Below, piece after piece: positions 37,542-46,612 of a stretch of DNA of 64,000 nt. Each line of letters starts with the position of its first letter. The first letter of the stretch is position 1. Position numbers and translations under genes: made by a program. The notes beneath the pieces were generated by a model. The model was given only the letters and a program-made list of their open reading frames with translations. It had not been told where the DNA came from and ran no database searches. This DNA is from CAWANF01 sp963783355 (GTDB taxonomy: Bacteria; Bacteroidota; Rhodothermia; Balneolales; DATFMH01), in NCBI GenBank assembly GCA_963783355.1, contig CAWANF010000014.1, positions 230,249 through 294,248 on the forward strand, written 5' to 3'.

Positions 37542-38188
37542 TTCTGTGTTCAGTGCAACCCTTTTTCAGCTACGCGAAAAAAAGATGCTGCATAAAAAAG
37601 AATGAATTATAATCCAGATAATCAATTGTAGTATTTCTTTTTCAGTAAGTGATACTATTGTAAAAAATAAAAAGAGTTAGATTTATATATAGTATAGTGA
37701 AGAAGAATTTTTGTCTTTTAAATGGTTTTTTAAAACTTGCATTGGATTTACGATTTGTTTCTTATGTTGATATCTTTATTATTTAGTCATGTTATCGTTA
37801 AAAGGGTGCTGAAAATAAATATAGCCATCGGCAAAATGAGTATAGGAATTAAGGCGAAACAACCGATAGCTTAAGATATATATTCGGGCACTTGGATGAC
37901 AAAATGATGTAACCTGAAGGTTTTTATCCCATTTTTATCTTTAGGAATAATTAGAACTGCTATGTATTGGAATAGGTTGTATGTGTAGAAATACAATGAA
38001 ATTTTTGTATTTCTCTCTGTTTGGTTTTTTTTAAAAAGATAGCAAAATTTAAAGTACCGATTGATAGAACGCGCATTTCCCTTGGATTAGAGATCGTGTA
38101 TTTATGAGGGATTTTTAGCTATTAGTATTTAGTACAGCTAAGTGGATCTGCTATATAGGTTATAATTCTTATTTAATTAATTACGAAC

Positions 38189-38893
38189 ATGCAAAATTAT
38201 TACAAAGATCATGATAAGGTATATGTTGCTGTAGATTGTATAATATTTGGTTTTGATCGGGAAAGTCTGAAACTATTGCTTATTAAAAGGGATTTTGAAC
38301 CTGAAAAAGGTAAATGGTCACTTATGGGGGGCTTCCTGAGACATGACGAAAGCCCGGATGGTGCAGCGGCAAGGGTTTTGAATACATTGACGGGCCTGAA
38401 AAATGTATATCTTGAACAACTTCATGGATTCGGAGAAGTAGATCGTGATCCCGTGGATCGAACGGTTTCAATAGCGTACTATGCCCTTATAAATATTCGT
38501 AAACACAATAAAGAACTGGTAAAAAAGTATGGAGCTCAATGGTTTCCTATTGATAGTTTACCGGACTTGATTTTTGACCACAACGAAATGGTTGAAGCCG
38601 CTAAGTCAAGATTACGTTACAAAGCTTCTCATCAGCCGGTAGGTTTTGAATTACTTCCCGAAAAATTTACTCTGCCCGAATTACAGCAGTTGTATGAAGG
38701 TATTTACGAGATCTCACTTGATAAACGTAATTTCAGAAGACGTATCCTTACAATGGGCGTTTTAGTTAAAACAAATGAGAAACAAAAAGAATTCTCAAAG
38801 AAAGGGGCTTTCCTGTATAAGTTTGATGAAGATAAGTATAAAAGAAAAATTGAAGACGGGGATAACTTTGTGTTTAAACCCCTAAAACCTTAA
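38189..38893 (+). CDS. araR: Nudix-type transcriptional regulator of arabinose genes (AraR/NrtR family)
   Basis: 234 residues. The N-terminal Nudix fold (residues ~10-140) keeps the glycine-rich start of the Nudix box (GGFLRHDESPDGAAARVLNTLTG) but lacks the catalytic REUxEE glutamates, so it should bind a ligand rather than hydrolyse one. The C-terminal winged-helix part (~155-225; PEKFTLPELQQLYEGI, FRRRILTMGVL) is the DNA-binding domain of NrtR-like regulators. In Bacteroides a protein of this family, AraR, represses arabinose genes and is released by L-arabinose. The place between symporter and araB, with two matching palindromes, strongly supports this role. Confidence 0.88.
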   Translation: MQNYYKDHDKVYVAVDCIIFGFDRESLKLLLIKRDFEPEKGKWSLMGGFLRHDESPDGAAARVLNTLTGLKNVYLEQLHGFGEVDRDPVDRTVSIAYYALINIRKHNKELVKKYGAQWFPIDSLPDLIFDHNEMVEAAKSRLRYKASHQPVGFELLPEKFTLPELQQLYEGIYEISLDKRNFRRRILTMGVLVKTNEKQKEFSKKGAFLYKFDEDKYKRKIEDGDNFVFKPLKP

Positions 38894-38989
38894 GCTTCTT
38901 AAAGTAATTTTCCCCGGCCTTATAGTTTGCATTAATTTCATATTAGCTCTTTGAATAGAAGGTCAAAAAAGATTGCAGTGTTTTTAGAA

Positions 38990-39008
38990 AAGTGTTATAA
39001 TAACACTT
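38990..39008. promoter_or_regulatory. AraR-type operator upstream of araB
   Basis: Perfect palindrome AAGTGTTA-TAA-TAACACTT, 55 nt before the araB start, followed by a further half-site AAAAGTGTGA at ~39011-39020. Arms are identical to the 37523 site. Confidence 0.85.
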
Positions 39009-39063
39009 ATAAAAGTGTGATAGAGGTCTTCACATAGTAATAATGATTGAATAAAGGTTGTAT

Positions 39064-40755
39064 ATGTCATTTGAGAATCAATATGTAATTGGGATTGATT
39101 ATGGAACCGATTCCGTAAGAGCCGTTTTAGTTGAAACTACAGGCGAACTAATCGCTGACTCGGTTCATTACTACTCCCGATGGGCGGAAAACAAGTATAA
39201 CGATAGCTCTAAAAACATCTTCCGTCAACATCCTCTGGATTATCTCGAAGGCCTCGAAAACACCATTAAGGGAGTTCTTTCGCAAGTCGATGATGCTGTC
39301 AGGACTAATGTGAAAGCGATTTCAGTGGATACTACAGGCTCCACACCGGTAGCCGTCGATGCTTCCGGTAAGCCATTGGCTCTTCTGGATGATTTTAAGG
39401 AAAACCCTAATGCCATGTTTATCCTCTGGAAAGATCATTCAGCAGTGAAAGAGGCTGCCGAAATTAATGAAATATCGAGAAGCTGGGGCGGTGTCGATTA
39501 TACAAAATATGTCGGAAGCATATATTCTTCAGAATGGTTTTGGGCAAAGTTATTGCATATCATACGCGAAGATGAAGCCGTCAGGAAAGCGGCATATTCC
39601 TGGGTCGAGCATTGCGACTGGATTCCTTTTGAGCTGACCGGTGGAACAGATATTCGTGAAATGAAACGCAGTCGCTGCGCAGCAGGTCATAAGGCTATGT
39701 GGCATGAAGAGTTTGAAGGATTGCCCGGCGAAGAATTTTTAGTGAAGTTAGATCCCCTGTTAGCCGGATTACGAGCCCGTCTCTATCGAGATACCTATAC
39801 TTCCGATAAACCAGCAGGAACCATTTCGGCAGAATGGGCTGAGAAATTAGATCTGCCCGGAGATGTTGTTGTAGGCGTCGGAGCTTTTGATGCTCATATG
39901 GGAGCCGTCGGTGGAGAAATCGAACCTTTCTATTTAAGTAAGGTGATGGGGACCTCGACATGTGATATGCTCATTGCCCCGCCATCCGAAGTCGGGGATA
40001 AGTTGGTTAATGGTATTTGTGGACAGGTGGAAGGCTCTGTCGTGCCTGGAATGGTTGGGCTTGAAGCCGGACAGTCGGCTTTCGGTGACGTGTACGCCTG
40101 GTTTAAAAACCTGTTGATGTGGCCTGTTGAAAATATCATCTCAAAAAGCGCCGTGTTAGATGAACAGCAAAAAGAAAAACTGATTGAAGAAGCTGCCGAT
40201 AACATGATAAAAGAGCTTTCAGCAAAAGCTACAGAACTACAGGGCCAGGATACCGGAGTTATGGCACTCGACTGGCTCAATGGCCGGCGTACTCCGGACG
40301 CCAATCAATTGTTGAAAGGTGCCATCTGGGGACTTGATCTAAGTACCGATGCTCCTAAGATATTTAAAGCTTTAGTAGAAGCTACCTGTTTCGGCGCTAA
40401 GTTAATTGTAGATCGTTTTATTGATGGAGGTATTCCCATTAAAGGTATCATCGGGCTGGGTGGAGTTGCGCGGAAATCTCCTTTTGTGATGCAAACACTT
40501 GCCGATGTGCTGGATATGCCGATTAAGATTGCTCAGACCGATCAAACAGTCGCGCTGGGAGCAGCTATGTTCGCGGCAACCGTTGCGGGAGTATTTGAAA
40601 ATGTTGATCAGGCGAAAAATGAAATGGGACAGGGTTTTGACAAAGTCTACGAACCTGCGGCAACAAATGCTCAATTATATAAAAAATTATATAAAGACTA
40701 TAAGAAGATGGGGCAGGTTGTAGAAGATGATATTATGAATAAAGAAGAATTGTAA
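39064..40755 (+). CDS. araB: Ribulokinase
   Basis: 563 residues, close to E. coli AraB (566). FGGY kinase: GIDYGTDSVRAVLVET is the N-terminal phosphate loop, DTTGSTPVAVD and the C-terminal GGVARKSPFVMQ motif are typical. ATG 39064 is chosen over TTG 39058 because an AAAGG box lies 6 nt upstream. It phosphorylates L-ribulose to L-ribulose 5-phosphate. First gene of araB-araD-araA, with a 15-nt gap to araD; the AraR-type palindrome lies in its promoter. Confidence 0.95.
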   Translation: MSFENQYVIGIDYGTDSVRAVLVETTGELIADSVHYYSRWAENKYNDSSKNIFRQHPLDYLEGLENTIKGVLSQVDDAVRTNVKAISVDTTGSTPVAVDASGKPLALLDDFKENPNAMFILWKDHSAVKEAAEINEISRSWGGVDYTKYVGSIYSSEWFWAKLLHIIREDEAVRKAAYSWVEHCDWIPFELTGGTDIREMKRSRCAAGHKAMWHEEFEGLPGEEFLVKLDPLLAGLRARLYRDTYTSDKPAGTISAEWAEKLDLPGDVVVGVGAFDAHMGAVGGEIEPFYLSKVMGTSTCDMLIAPPSEVGDKLVNGICGQVEGSVVPGMVGLEAGQSAFGDVYAWFKNLLMWPVENIISKSAVLDEQQKEKLIEEAADNMIKELSAKATELQGQDTGVMALDWLNGRRTPDANQLLKGAIWGLDLSTDAPKIFKALVEATCFGAKLIVDRFIDGGIPIKGIIGLGGVARKSPFVMQTLADVLDMPIKIAQTDQTVALGAAMFAATVAGVFENVDQAKNEMGQGFDKVYEPAATNAQLYKKLYKDYKKMGQVVEDDIMNKEEL

Positions 40756-40770
40756 AAAAAATTCTAATAA

Positions 40771-41469
40771 ATGAATGATTTTAAAAAAATAAAGGAAGAA
40801 GCATATGAAAGTAATATGCAGCTTCCTGAGTTGAATTTAGTTCTGTTTACATTTGGTAATGCCAGCTCAGCTGACCGTGAACACGGTGTTTTTGCTATCA
40901 AACCAAGCGGCGTCCCATACGAAAAGTTAAGCGTGGACGATATGGTTATAGTTGATTTCGACGGGAATATTATTGAAGGGGAAATGAGACCATCTTCCGA
41001 TACAAAAACACATGCGGTCCTGTACAAACATTGGGAGCACATCGGTGGAATCGTACATACCCATTCGACATATGCAACGGCCTGGGCTCAGACTCAAACT
41101 GATATCCCAATTATGGGAACCACTCATGCTGATCACCTCACAACGGATGTTCCATGCGCACCCGTAATGAGTGATGAAATGATAAAGGGTAATTACGAAT
41201 ACGAAACCGGCTTTCAAATATTGAACGCCTTTAAAGATCGCCAGCTTTCATATGAAGAAGTGGAAATGGTTTTGGTTGCCAATCATGCTCCGTTTACCTG
41301 GGGCAAAACAGCAGCAAAAGCAGTTTATAACAGCGCCGTCTTAGAGCAGGTAGCCCAAATGGCTTACCTGGCTTTGCAGATTAATCCTAACGCGCCCCGG
41401 TTGAAAGACAGTTTGATACAAAAGCATTACGAACGCAAGCATGGTGCCAATGCATATTACGGACAATAA
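40771..41469 (+). CDS. araD: L-ribulose-5-phosphate 4-epimerase
   Basis: 232 residues, the usual length of the class II aldolase/AraD family. Metal ligands are visible as HTHSTYATAW (two His) and the later His in VANHAPFTWG. It converts L-ribulose 5-phosphate to D-xylulose 5-phosphate, a substrate for the transketolase downstream. In line with araB (15 nt) and araA (37 nt). No clear Shine-Dalgarno box; A-rich leader. Confidence 0.95.
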   Translation: MNDFKKIKEEAYESNMQLPELNLVLFTFGNASSADREHGVFAIKPSGVPYEKLSVDDMVIVDFDGNIIEGEMRPSSDTKTHAVLYKHWEHIGGIVHTHSTYATAWAQTQTDIPIMGTTHADHLTTDVPCAPVMSDEMIKGNYEYETGFQILNAFKDRQLSYEEVEMVLVANHAPFTWGKTAAKAVYNSAVLEQVAQMAYLALQINPNAPRLKDSLIQKHYERKHGANAYYGQ

Positions 41470-41506
41470 TAATGAAAACATTAACTGGTTTAATATCTAA
41501 GAAGAA

Positions 41507-42907
41507 ATGATTAAAAAAAGAAAGCCGAAAATTGGCCTATTAGGCATAATGCAGGAACTTTATGATAAATCCATTCCGAACATCACCAAAAGACAGGAAG
41601 GATACGCCCGGAATATCTGTGACCAGCTTTCCGATGTAGCGGATTGGGATTTTCCTAAGGCTGCCAGGAACCGTGCTGATATTGAAGAAGTACTGGGTTA
41701 TTTCAATCAACAAGGTCTTGATGGGGTCATGATTGTGATGCTCACTTACGGACCCGCCATGCGCACCGTTCGCGCCTTACAAAATAATAATCTGCCTTTG
41801 TTATTGGCTAATACTCAGCCGGAACCGTTTGTTCGCTTAGACTGGAATATGGACGATCTGACTTATAACCAGGGTATTCATGGCGCGCAGGATATGTCGA
41901 ATGCCATTTTGAGAACCGTTGGGGATAATTACGAAGTTATTTCAGCATACTGGAAAAGCGATGAATTTAAAGAATATGTCGCTGACTGGGCCCGGGCTGC
42001 TCAGACCGCTTCTGCCCTGAAAAGAATGAAAATTGCTTCCATTGGTAAGATGCACGGCATGGGCGATACGCTTTCTGATGAAGCGGCATTTACACGCGTG
42101 ATTGGCCCCGAGGTAAATCGTGAATACTTAGGCCAGGTTTACAGAAATATGGAAGCCGTTACCGATGAAGAAATTGACGCCCAAATGAAAATCGATAAGG
42201 CGAATTTCGATGTCGACGACGACATGCCTGAAAAGAATTTCCGTTATGCTGTTAAAATGTATCTGGGTTTCAAAAAATTCCTTGAAGATGGCAGCTACGA
42301 TGGCTTTTCTGCACATTTCGATACCTTTAAAGGAGACGGCCGCTTCGATCAAATCAATATGCTCGCCGCTTCCAATTTGATGGCGGAAGGTTATGGCTAT
42401 GCCGCCGAAGGCGATACAAATACGGCAAGTATGGTCGCTGCAGGACATGTGCTGGAAGACAACGCTCATTTTACTGAAATGTATGCCATGGATTTCGAAA
42501 AAAATTCCATGTTAATGAGCCACATGGGTGAAGGAAACTGGAAAGTGGCCCGGAAAGACAAACCTATCCGTTTGGCTAACCGCGTGTTGGGAATCGGCGA
42601 TCTCGAAAATCCTCCCACAACGGTATTCATGGCAGAACCTGGACCGGCTACGATGGTTTCGCTGGTACATCTTGAAGGTGAAAGATTCCGGCTCGTTTGT
42701 GCTTATGGAAATATTCTGGATACAGAAGAAGTGCCGACTATTGAAATGCCTTATTTTCATTTCAGCCCGGAATCCGGTGTAAGAAATTGTAATGATGGTT
42801 GGTTACGTGCTGGTGGTACTCACCATCAGACCCTACATTTGGGAGATCAGCGTAGAAAATGGAAAATGCTTTGTAAAATTCTGGGCATTGAATACGTTGA
42901 AGTGTAA
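41507..42907 (+). CDS. araA: L-arabinose isomerase
   Basis: 466 residues, shorter than E. coli AraA (500). The AraA pattern is seen in the AAEGDTNTAS, HFTEMYAMDF, MLMSHMGEGNW and GGTHHQTLHLGDQR segments, which hold the expected Glu, Glu, His and His metal ligands. It interconverts L-arabinose and L-ribulose, the first cytoplasmic step. Third gene of the araBDA run. The short length and several loops (for example the KIASIGKMHGMGDTL region) suggest a divergent AraA subgroup; another pentose or hexose isomerase activity is less likely given its neighbours. Confidence 0.92.
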   Translation: MIKKRKPKIGLLGIMQELYDKSIPNITKRQEGYARNICDQLSDVADWDFPKAARNRADIEEVLGYFNQQGLDGVMIVMLTYGPAMRTVRALQNNNLPLLLANTQPEPFVRLDWNMDDLTYNQGIHGAQDMSNAILRTVGDNYEVISAYWKSDEFKEYVADWARAAQTASALKRMKIASIGKMHGMGDTLSDEAAFTRVIGPEVNREYLGQVYRNMEAVTDEEIDAQMKIDKANFDVDDDMPEKNFRYAVKMYLGFKKFLEDGSYDGFSAHFDTFKGDGRFDQINMLAASNLMAEGYGYAAEGDTNTASMVAAGHVLEDNAHFTEMYAMDFEKNSMLMSHMGEGNWKVARKDKPIRLANRVLGIGDLENPPTTVFMAEPGPATMVSLVHLEGERFRLVCAYGNILDTEEVPTIEMPYFHFSPESGVRNCNDGWLRAGGTHHQTLHLGDQRRKWKMLCKILGIEYVEV

Positions 42908-42938
42908 GAAAATATGATTTGACCTTTAACAACACATG

Positions 42939-42984
42939 AATAGCTGATGGACAGATTTTCCTGATAATCTGTATGTCAGCTATT
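42939..42984 (+). terminator. Long hairpin after araA
   Basis: AATAGCTGA-TGG-ACAGATT pairs with AATCTGT-ATG-TCAGCTATT: 9 + 7 bp around a symmetric 3x3 internal loop. There is no strong T-run, so it may attenuate or protect the 3' end rather than fully terminate. Confidence 0.6.
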
Positions 42985-43150
42985 TGTGTGTTAGGCCAAG
43001 CGTGTGTGCTATTTTTGATGAGTTAATTATAAACCGGAAAAATTCTGTAAATGAATAATTCAGATTAATATTTTTTAAAAAGATATTTGAGTCAGTTTTG
43101 GCTGTGGTTTGTATAAAAAATGTTACCAATAAACCAGTTAATAAATAACT

Positions 43151-45220
43151 ATGAGTGAAATTATTGTAGAGGCAAAGGAAGATATTATTAAAAAAGCAGC
43201 CGATAATATTCGGATATTGTCAGCTGCCATGGTTGAGAAGGCTAAATCCGGTCACCCGGGAGGAGCCATGGGTGGAGCAGACTTTGTTAATATTTTGTTT
43301 TCCGAGTTTTTAGTATACGATCCTGATGATCCAACATGGGCATTTCGTGATCGATTTTTTCTTGATCCCGGTCACATGTCACCAATGCTCTATTCGATCC
43401 TGACTTTGATTGGCAGCTACGACATTGAGGATTTGAAGAATTTCAGGCAATGGGGAAGTGTCACTCCCGGACATCCCGAGGTAGATATCACGCGGAGAGT
43501 GGAAAATACATCGGGTCCGTTAGGGCAAGGTCATGCAAATGCTGCCGGGGCTGCGATTGCTGAACGATTTTTAGCAGAACGATTCGGAGAATGGCTGGCT
43601 CATAAAACCTATGCTTATATATCCGATGGGGGAATCCAGGAAGAAATTTCACAGGGCGTCGGCCGGTTAGCCGGTTATCTTGGCTTACATAATCTGATTA
43701 TGTTTTTTGATTCTAACGATATCCAGCTTTCAACCGAAACGGATGCCGTTACCCACGAAGATACGGCAAAGAAATATGAATCCTGGGGCTGGAAAACTAT
43801 TACTATCGATGGAAATGACAACGCCCAAATCAGAAAAGCCCTCAAAGATGCCAATGAAGAAAATGAGCGGCCAACCCTGATTATTGGGAAAACGATTATG
43901 GGTAAAGGGGCCGTCACAGAAAATGAGGAGAATTTTGAACGGCAATGTTCGACACATGGCCAGCCATTGAGTAAAGCAGGTGCCTCATTTGAAAAAACGA
44001 TTCAGAATCTGGACGGTTCTTCAGAAAATCCTTTTGTTATTTTCCCCGAAGTCGAAGAATACTATAAAAAAGTTCAGGATCAAAAAAGGGCCGTTGTAGC
44101 CGAAAGAAGAAAGGTTCAGGCTGAATGGGAAAAAGACAAGCCGGAACTTTCCGCCAAATTGCAACAATTTCTTTCAGGTACGTTGCCTGAAATGGATTTC
44201 ACTCAGATAAATCATAAGAGTAACATTTCTACTCGTGAAGCTTCATCAAATGTTTTGGCGTATCTGGCCGATCATGTAGAAAATATGATTGTCGCGTCCG
44301 CGGATTTATCTAACAGTGATAAAACCAATGGATTTCTGAATAAAACAAAGGCTTTAACCTATCACGATTTTTCCGGGGCCTTTTTGCAGGCAGGGGTTTC
44401 CGAATTGACGATGGCGGCTATCGCTAATGGTATGGCGTTGCACGGTGGCGTTATTCCGGCATGCGGGACGTTTTTCGTATTCTCCGATTTCATGAAACCG
44501 GCCGTTCGCCTGGCTGCTCTCATGGAATTGCCAGTTATTTATATCTGGACCCACGATTCTTTCCGGGTCGGAGAAGACGGGCCGACGCATCAGCCTATTG
44601 AACAGGAAGCGCAGATTCGTTTGTTGGAACATTTAAAAAACCATTCAGGGGAAAACAGTTTATTAGTCTTGCGCCCGGCCGATGCCAATGAAACAACAGT
44701 GGCATGGAAAATGGCTCTGGAAAATAAAGAAACGCCAACCGCTTTGATATTATCCCGGCAGAATATTGTTGATATTCCGGCCAAAGATAAATCGGAACGT
44801 TATGAAGATGCCCGGGATGCAAAAAAAGGAGCCTATATTGTTAAGGACGCATCCGATGATCCTGATATCATTTTAGTAAGCAATGGTTCGGAAGTTTCCA
44901 CATTGCTGGCCGGTGCCGAACTTTTGGAAAAGGAAAAAGGCCTCAAAGTCCGTGTTGTGTCTGCCATTTCTGAAGGATTGTTCAGGAATCAACCAAAGAA
45001 GTATCAACTCGATATCATACCGGAAAATAAGCCGGTATTGGGATTGACATCCGGCTTGTCGGTTACATTAATGAATTTGGTAGGCTTCAAAGGAAAATCG
45101 ATCGGAGTCGATCATTTCGGCTATTCTGCTCCCGCCGGTGTCCTTGATGAAAAATTTGGTTTTACTGCTGAAGCAGTTCTTCATGAAGTCGAAAAATATT
45201 TACATGAATATTCGGAATAG
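43151..45220 (+). CDS. tkt: Transketolase
   Basis: 689 residues, normal for a full-length enzyme. Features: AKSGHPGGAMGGADF near the N-terminus, GQGHANAAGAAIAERF, and the thiamine diphosphate binding segment YISDGGIQEEISQG with DSNDIQLS. The second domain has WTHDSFRVGEDGPTHQPIEQ. The usual GDG of the cofactor motif reads SDG, a variant seen in some lineages. It moves two-carbon units between pentose and triose phosphates and so drains the xylulose 5-phosphate made by AraBAD. Placed 243 nt after araA, beyond the hairpin; no AraR-type palindrome seen before it. Confidence 0.94.
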   Translation: MSEIIVEAKEDIIKKAADNIRILSAAMVEKAKSGHPGGAMGGADFVNILFSEFLVYDPDDPTWAFRDRFFLDPGHMSPMLYSILTLIGSYDIEDLKNFRQWGSVTPGHPEVDITRRVENTSGPLGQGHANAAGAAIAERFLAERFGEWLAHKTYAYISDGGIQEEISQGVGRLAGYLGLHNLIMFFDSNDIQLSTETDAVTHEDTAKKYESWGWKTITIDGNDNAQIRKALKDANEENERPTLIIGKTIMGKGAVTENEENFERQCSTHGQPLSKAGASFEKTIQNLDGSSENPFVIFPEVEEYYKKVQDQKRAVVAERRKVQAEWEKDKPELSAKLQQFLSGTLPEMDFTQINHKSNISTREASSNVLAYLADHVENMIVASADLSNSDKTNGFLNKTKALTYHDFSGAFLQAGVSELTMAAIANGMALHGGVIPACGTFFVFSDFMKPAVRLAALMELPVIYIWTHDSFRVGEDGPTHQPIEQEAQIRLLEHLKNHSGENSLLVLRPADANETTVAWKMALENKETPTALILSRQNIVDIPAKDKSERYEDARDAKKGAYIVKDASDDPDIILVSNGSEVSTLLAGAELLEKEKGLKVRVVSAISEGLFRNQPKKYQLDIIPENKPVLGLTSGLSVTLMNLVGFKGKSIGVDHFGYSAPAGVLDEKFGFTAEAVLHEVEKYLHEYSE

Positions 45221-45307
45221 ATAAACATGCTTCCCGAATTCGGATAATGGCATGTACAATAACGTTTTAGAATGCTTGCAGAACCAATATTAGAAAATCA
45301 CTGATAT

Positions 45308-45315
45308 ATACACTT
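45308..45315 (+). promoter_or_regulatory. ATACACTT half-site upstream of galM
   Basis: ATACACTTA lies 13 nt before the galM ATG, preceded by GCTTGCA (45274) and AATATTA (45286). The same parts occur in the GH31/GH51 modules but with shorter spacing and no matching left arm. Confidence 0.3.
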
Positions 45316-45328
45316 AACAAAAATTACC

Positions 45329-46501
45329 ATGGCACGAATTATGAAAATATTTACGGAGATGATGCTTTCATCATCATTGATTGTTTTGATGGGCTTACAG
45401 ACTGTGTCGGCCAGGGCGAAAAAGCCAAATCAGCTTATGCTAAACAGAAAGAATTTTCAAAAAGTTGTAGATGGCAAAAAGACCGATCTCTATTTCCTGA
45501 AAAATAAGAATGGAATGGAAGTGGCCATAACCAATTATGGTGGTCGCGTGGTCGGTATTTTGGCACCCGATCGGCACGGTAAATTTGCGGATGTCGCCCT
45601 GGGTTACAACAGTATTGATGGTTATCTGAACGGCTATAAAAACAACAAAGTATATTATTTCGGTGCTATCATTGGCCGGTATGCTAATCGTATTGCTAAA
45701 GGGAAGTTTACCCTTGATGGCGGTGATTATCAATTGCCCATTAATGATGGTGTGAATAGTTTACATGGTGGTTTTAAAGGATTCTTCTGTAAAGTATGGG
45801 ATGCCAAACAACTGGATAGCCGGAATCTCCTGCTTACTTACGATTCCCAAAATATGGAAGAGGGATACCCCGGTGATTTAAAAGTACAGGTTTTGTACAC
45901 ATTGACGGCCGATAATTCATTAAAAATCGAATATACAGCTATCACAAATCGTCCGACGGTTATCAATCTTACCAATCATACGTATTTCAATTTAAACGGA
46001 GCGGGCAATGGTAACATTTATGATAATGAAATGTATATCAACGCTGATAGTTTTACCCCAATCGACAAAACGATGATCCCGACCGGACAGATTGAATCCG
46101 TGAAAGGAACTCCGTTTGATTTTACAAAACCGACGGCTATTGGTAAACGAATTAATGATACAAATAATCAGCAAATCCAATATTCCAAAGGATATGACGA
46201 TAACTGGGTTCTGAATAAAAAACAACCTTATGAGCTGAGTCTCGCCGCCAGTGTATACGATCCTAAAAATGGCCGGGTACTCGATGTGTACACAACCGAG
46301 CCGGGAATTCAGTTTTACAGTGGTAATTTTCTGGATGGAGTAGAAGGCAAATATGGCAAAAAATATGATTATAGAACGGCTTTTACCCTGGAAACGCAAC
46401 ATTACCCGGATGCTCCAAATCATCCGAATTTTCCTTCAACCGTTTTAAACCCGCATCATATTTTCCATTCAATAACGGTTTATCACTTTACGACGAAATA
46501 A
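45329..46501 (+). CDS. galM: Exported aldose 1-epimerase
   Basis: 390 residues with an N-terminal signal (MLSSSLIVLMGLQTVSARA) followed by a galactose mutarotase domain. Signatures: ITNYGGRVVGILAPDR, GRYANRIAKGKF, NLTNHTYFNL (catalytic His) and TTEPGIQFYSGNFLDG. It equilibrates alpha and beta anomers of sugars such as arabinose or galactose; the signal places it in the periplasm, where GH51 and GH127 release arabinose anomers before uptake. Placed 108 nt after transketolase and followed by a strong terminator, it ends the arabinose locus. Confidence 0.93.
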   Translation: MARIMKIFTEMMLSSSLIVLMGLQTVSARAKKPNQLMLNRKNFQKVVDGKKTDLYFLKNKNGMEVAITNYGGRVVGILAPDRHGKFADVALGYNSIDGYLNGYKNNKVYYFGAIIGRYANRIAKGKFTLDGGDYQLPINDGVNSLHGGFKGFFCKVWDAKQLDSRNLLLTYDSQNMEEGYPGDLKVQVLYTLTADNSLKIEYTAITNRPTVINLTNHTYFNLNGAGNGNIYDNEMYINADSFTPIDKTMIPTGQIESVKGTPFDFTKPTAIGKRINDTNNQQIQYSKGYDDNWVLNKKQPYELSLAASVYDPKNGRVLDVYTTEPGIQFYSGNFLDGVEGKYGKKYDYRTAFTLETQHYPDAPNHPNFPSTVLNPHHIFHSITVYHFTTK

Positions 46502-46535
46502 CGAAGATATTTGCATCATAACAGGCAAATCGAAT

Positions 46536-46584
46536 GCCCCGGTTCTGTTCAGATTATAATGAATGGTTAATCGGGGCTTTTTTA
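46536..46584 (+). terminator. Rho-independent terminator after galM
   Basis: GCCCCGGTT / AATCGGGGC stem followed by TTTTTTAT. It also lies between convergent galM and the aldo/keto reductase. Confidence 0.85.
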
Positions 46585-46612
46585 TGATCTGGAATAAATT
46601 CGGTAATCCTGA

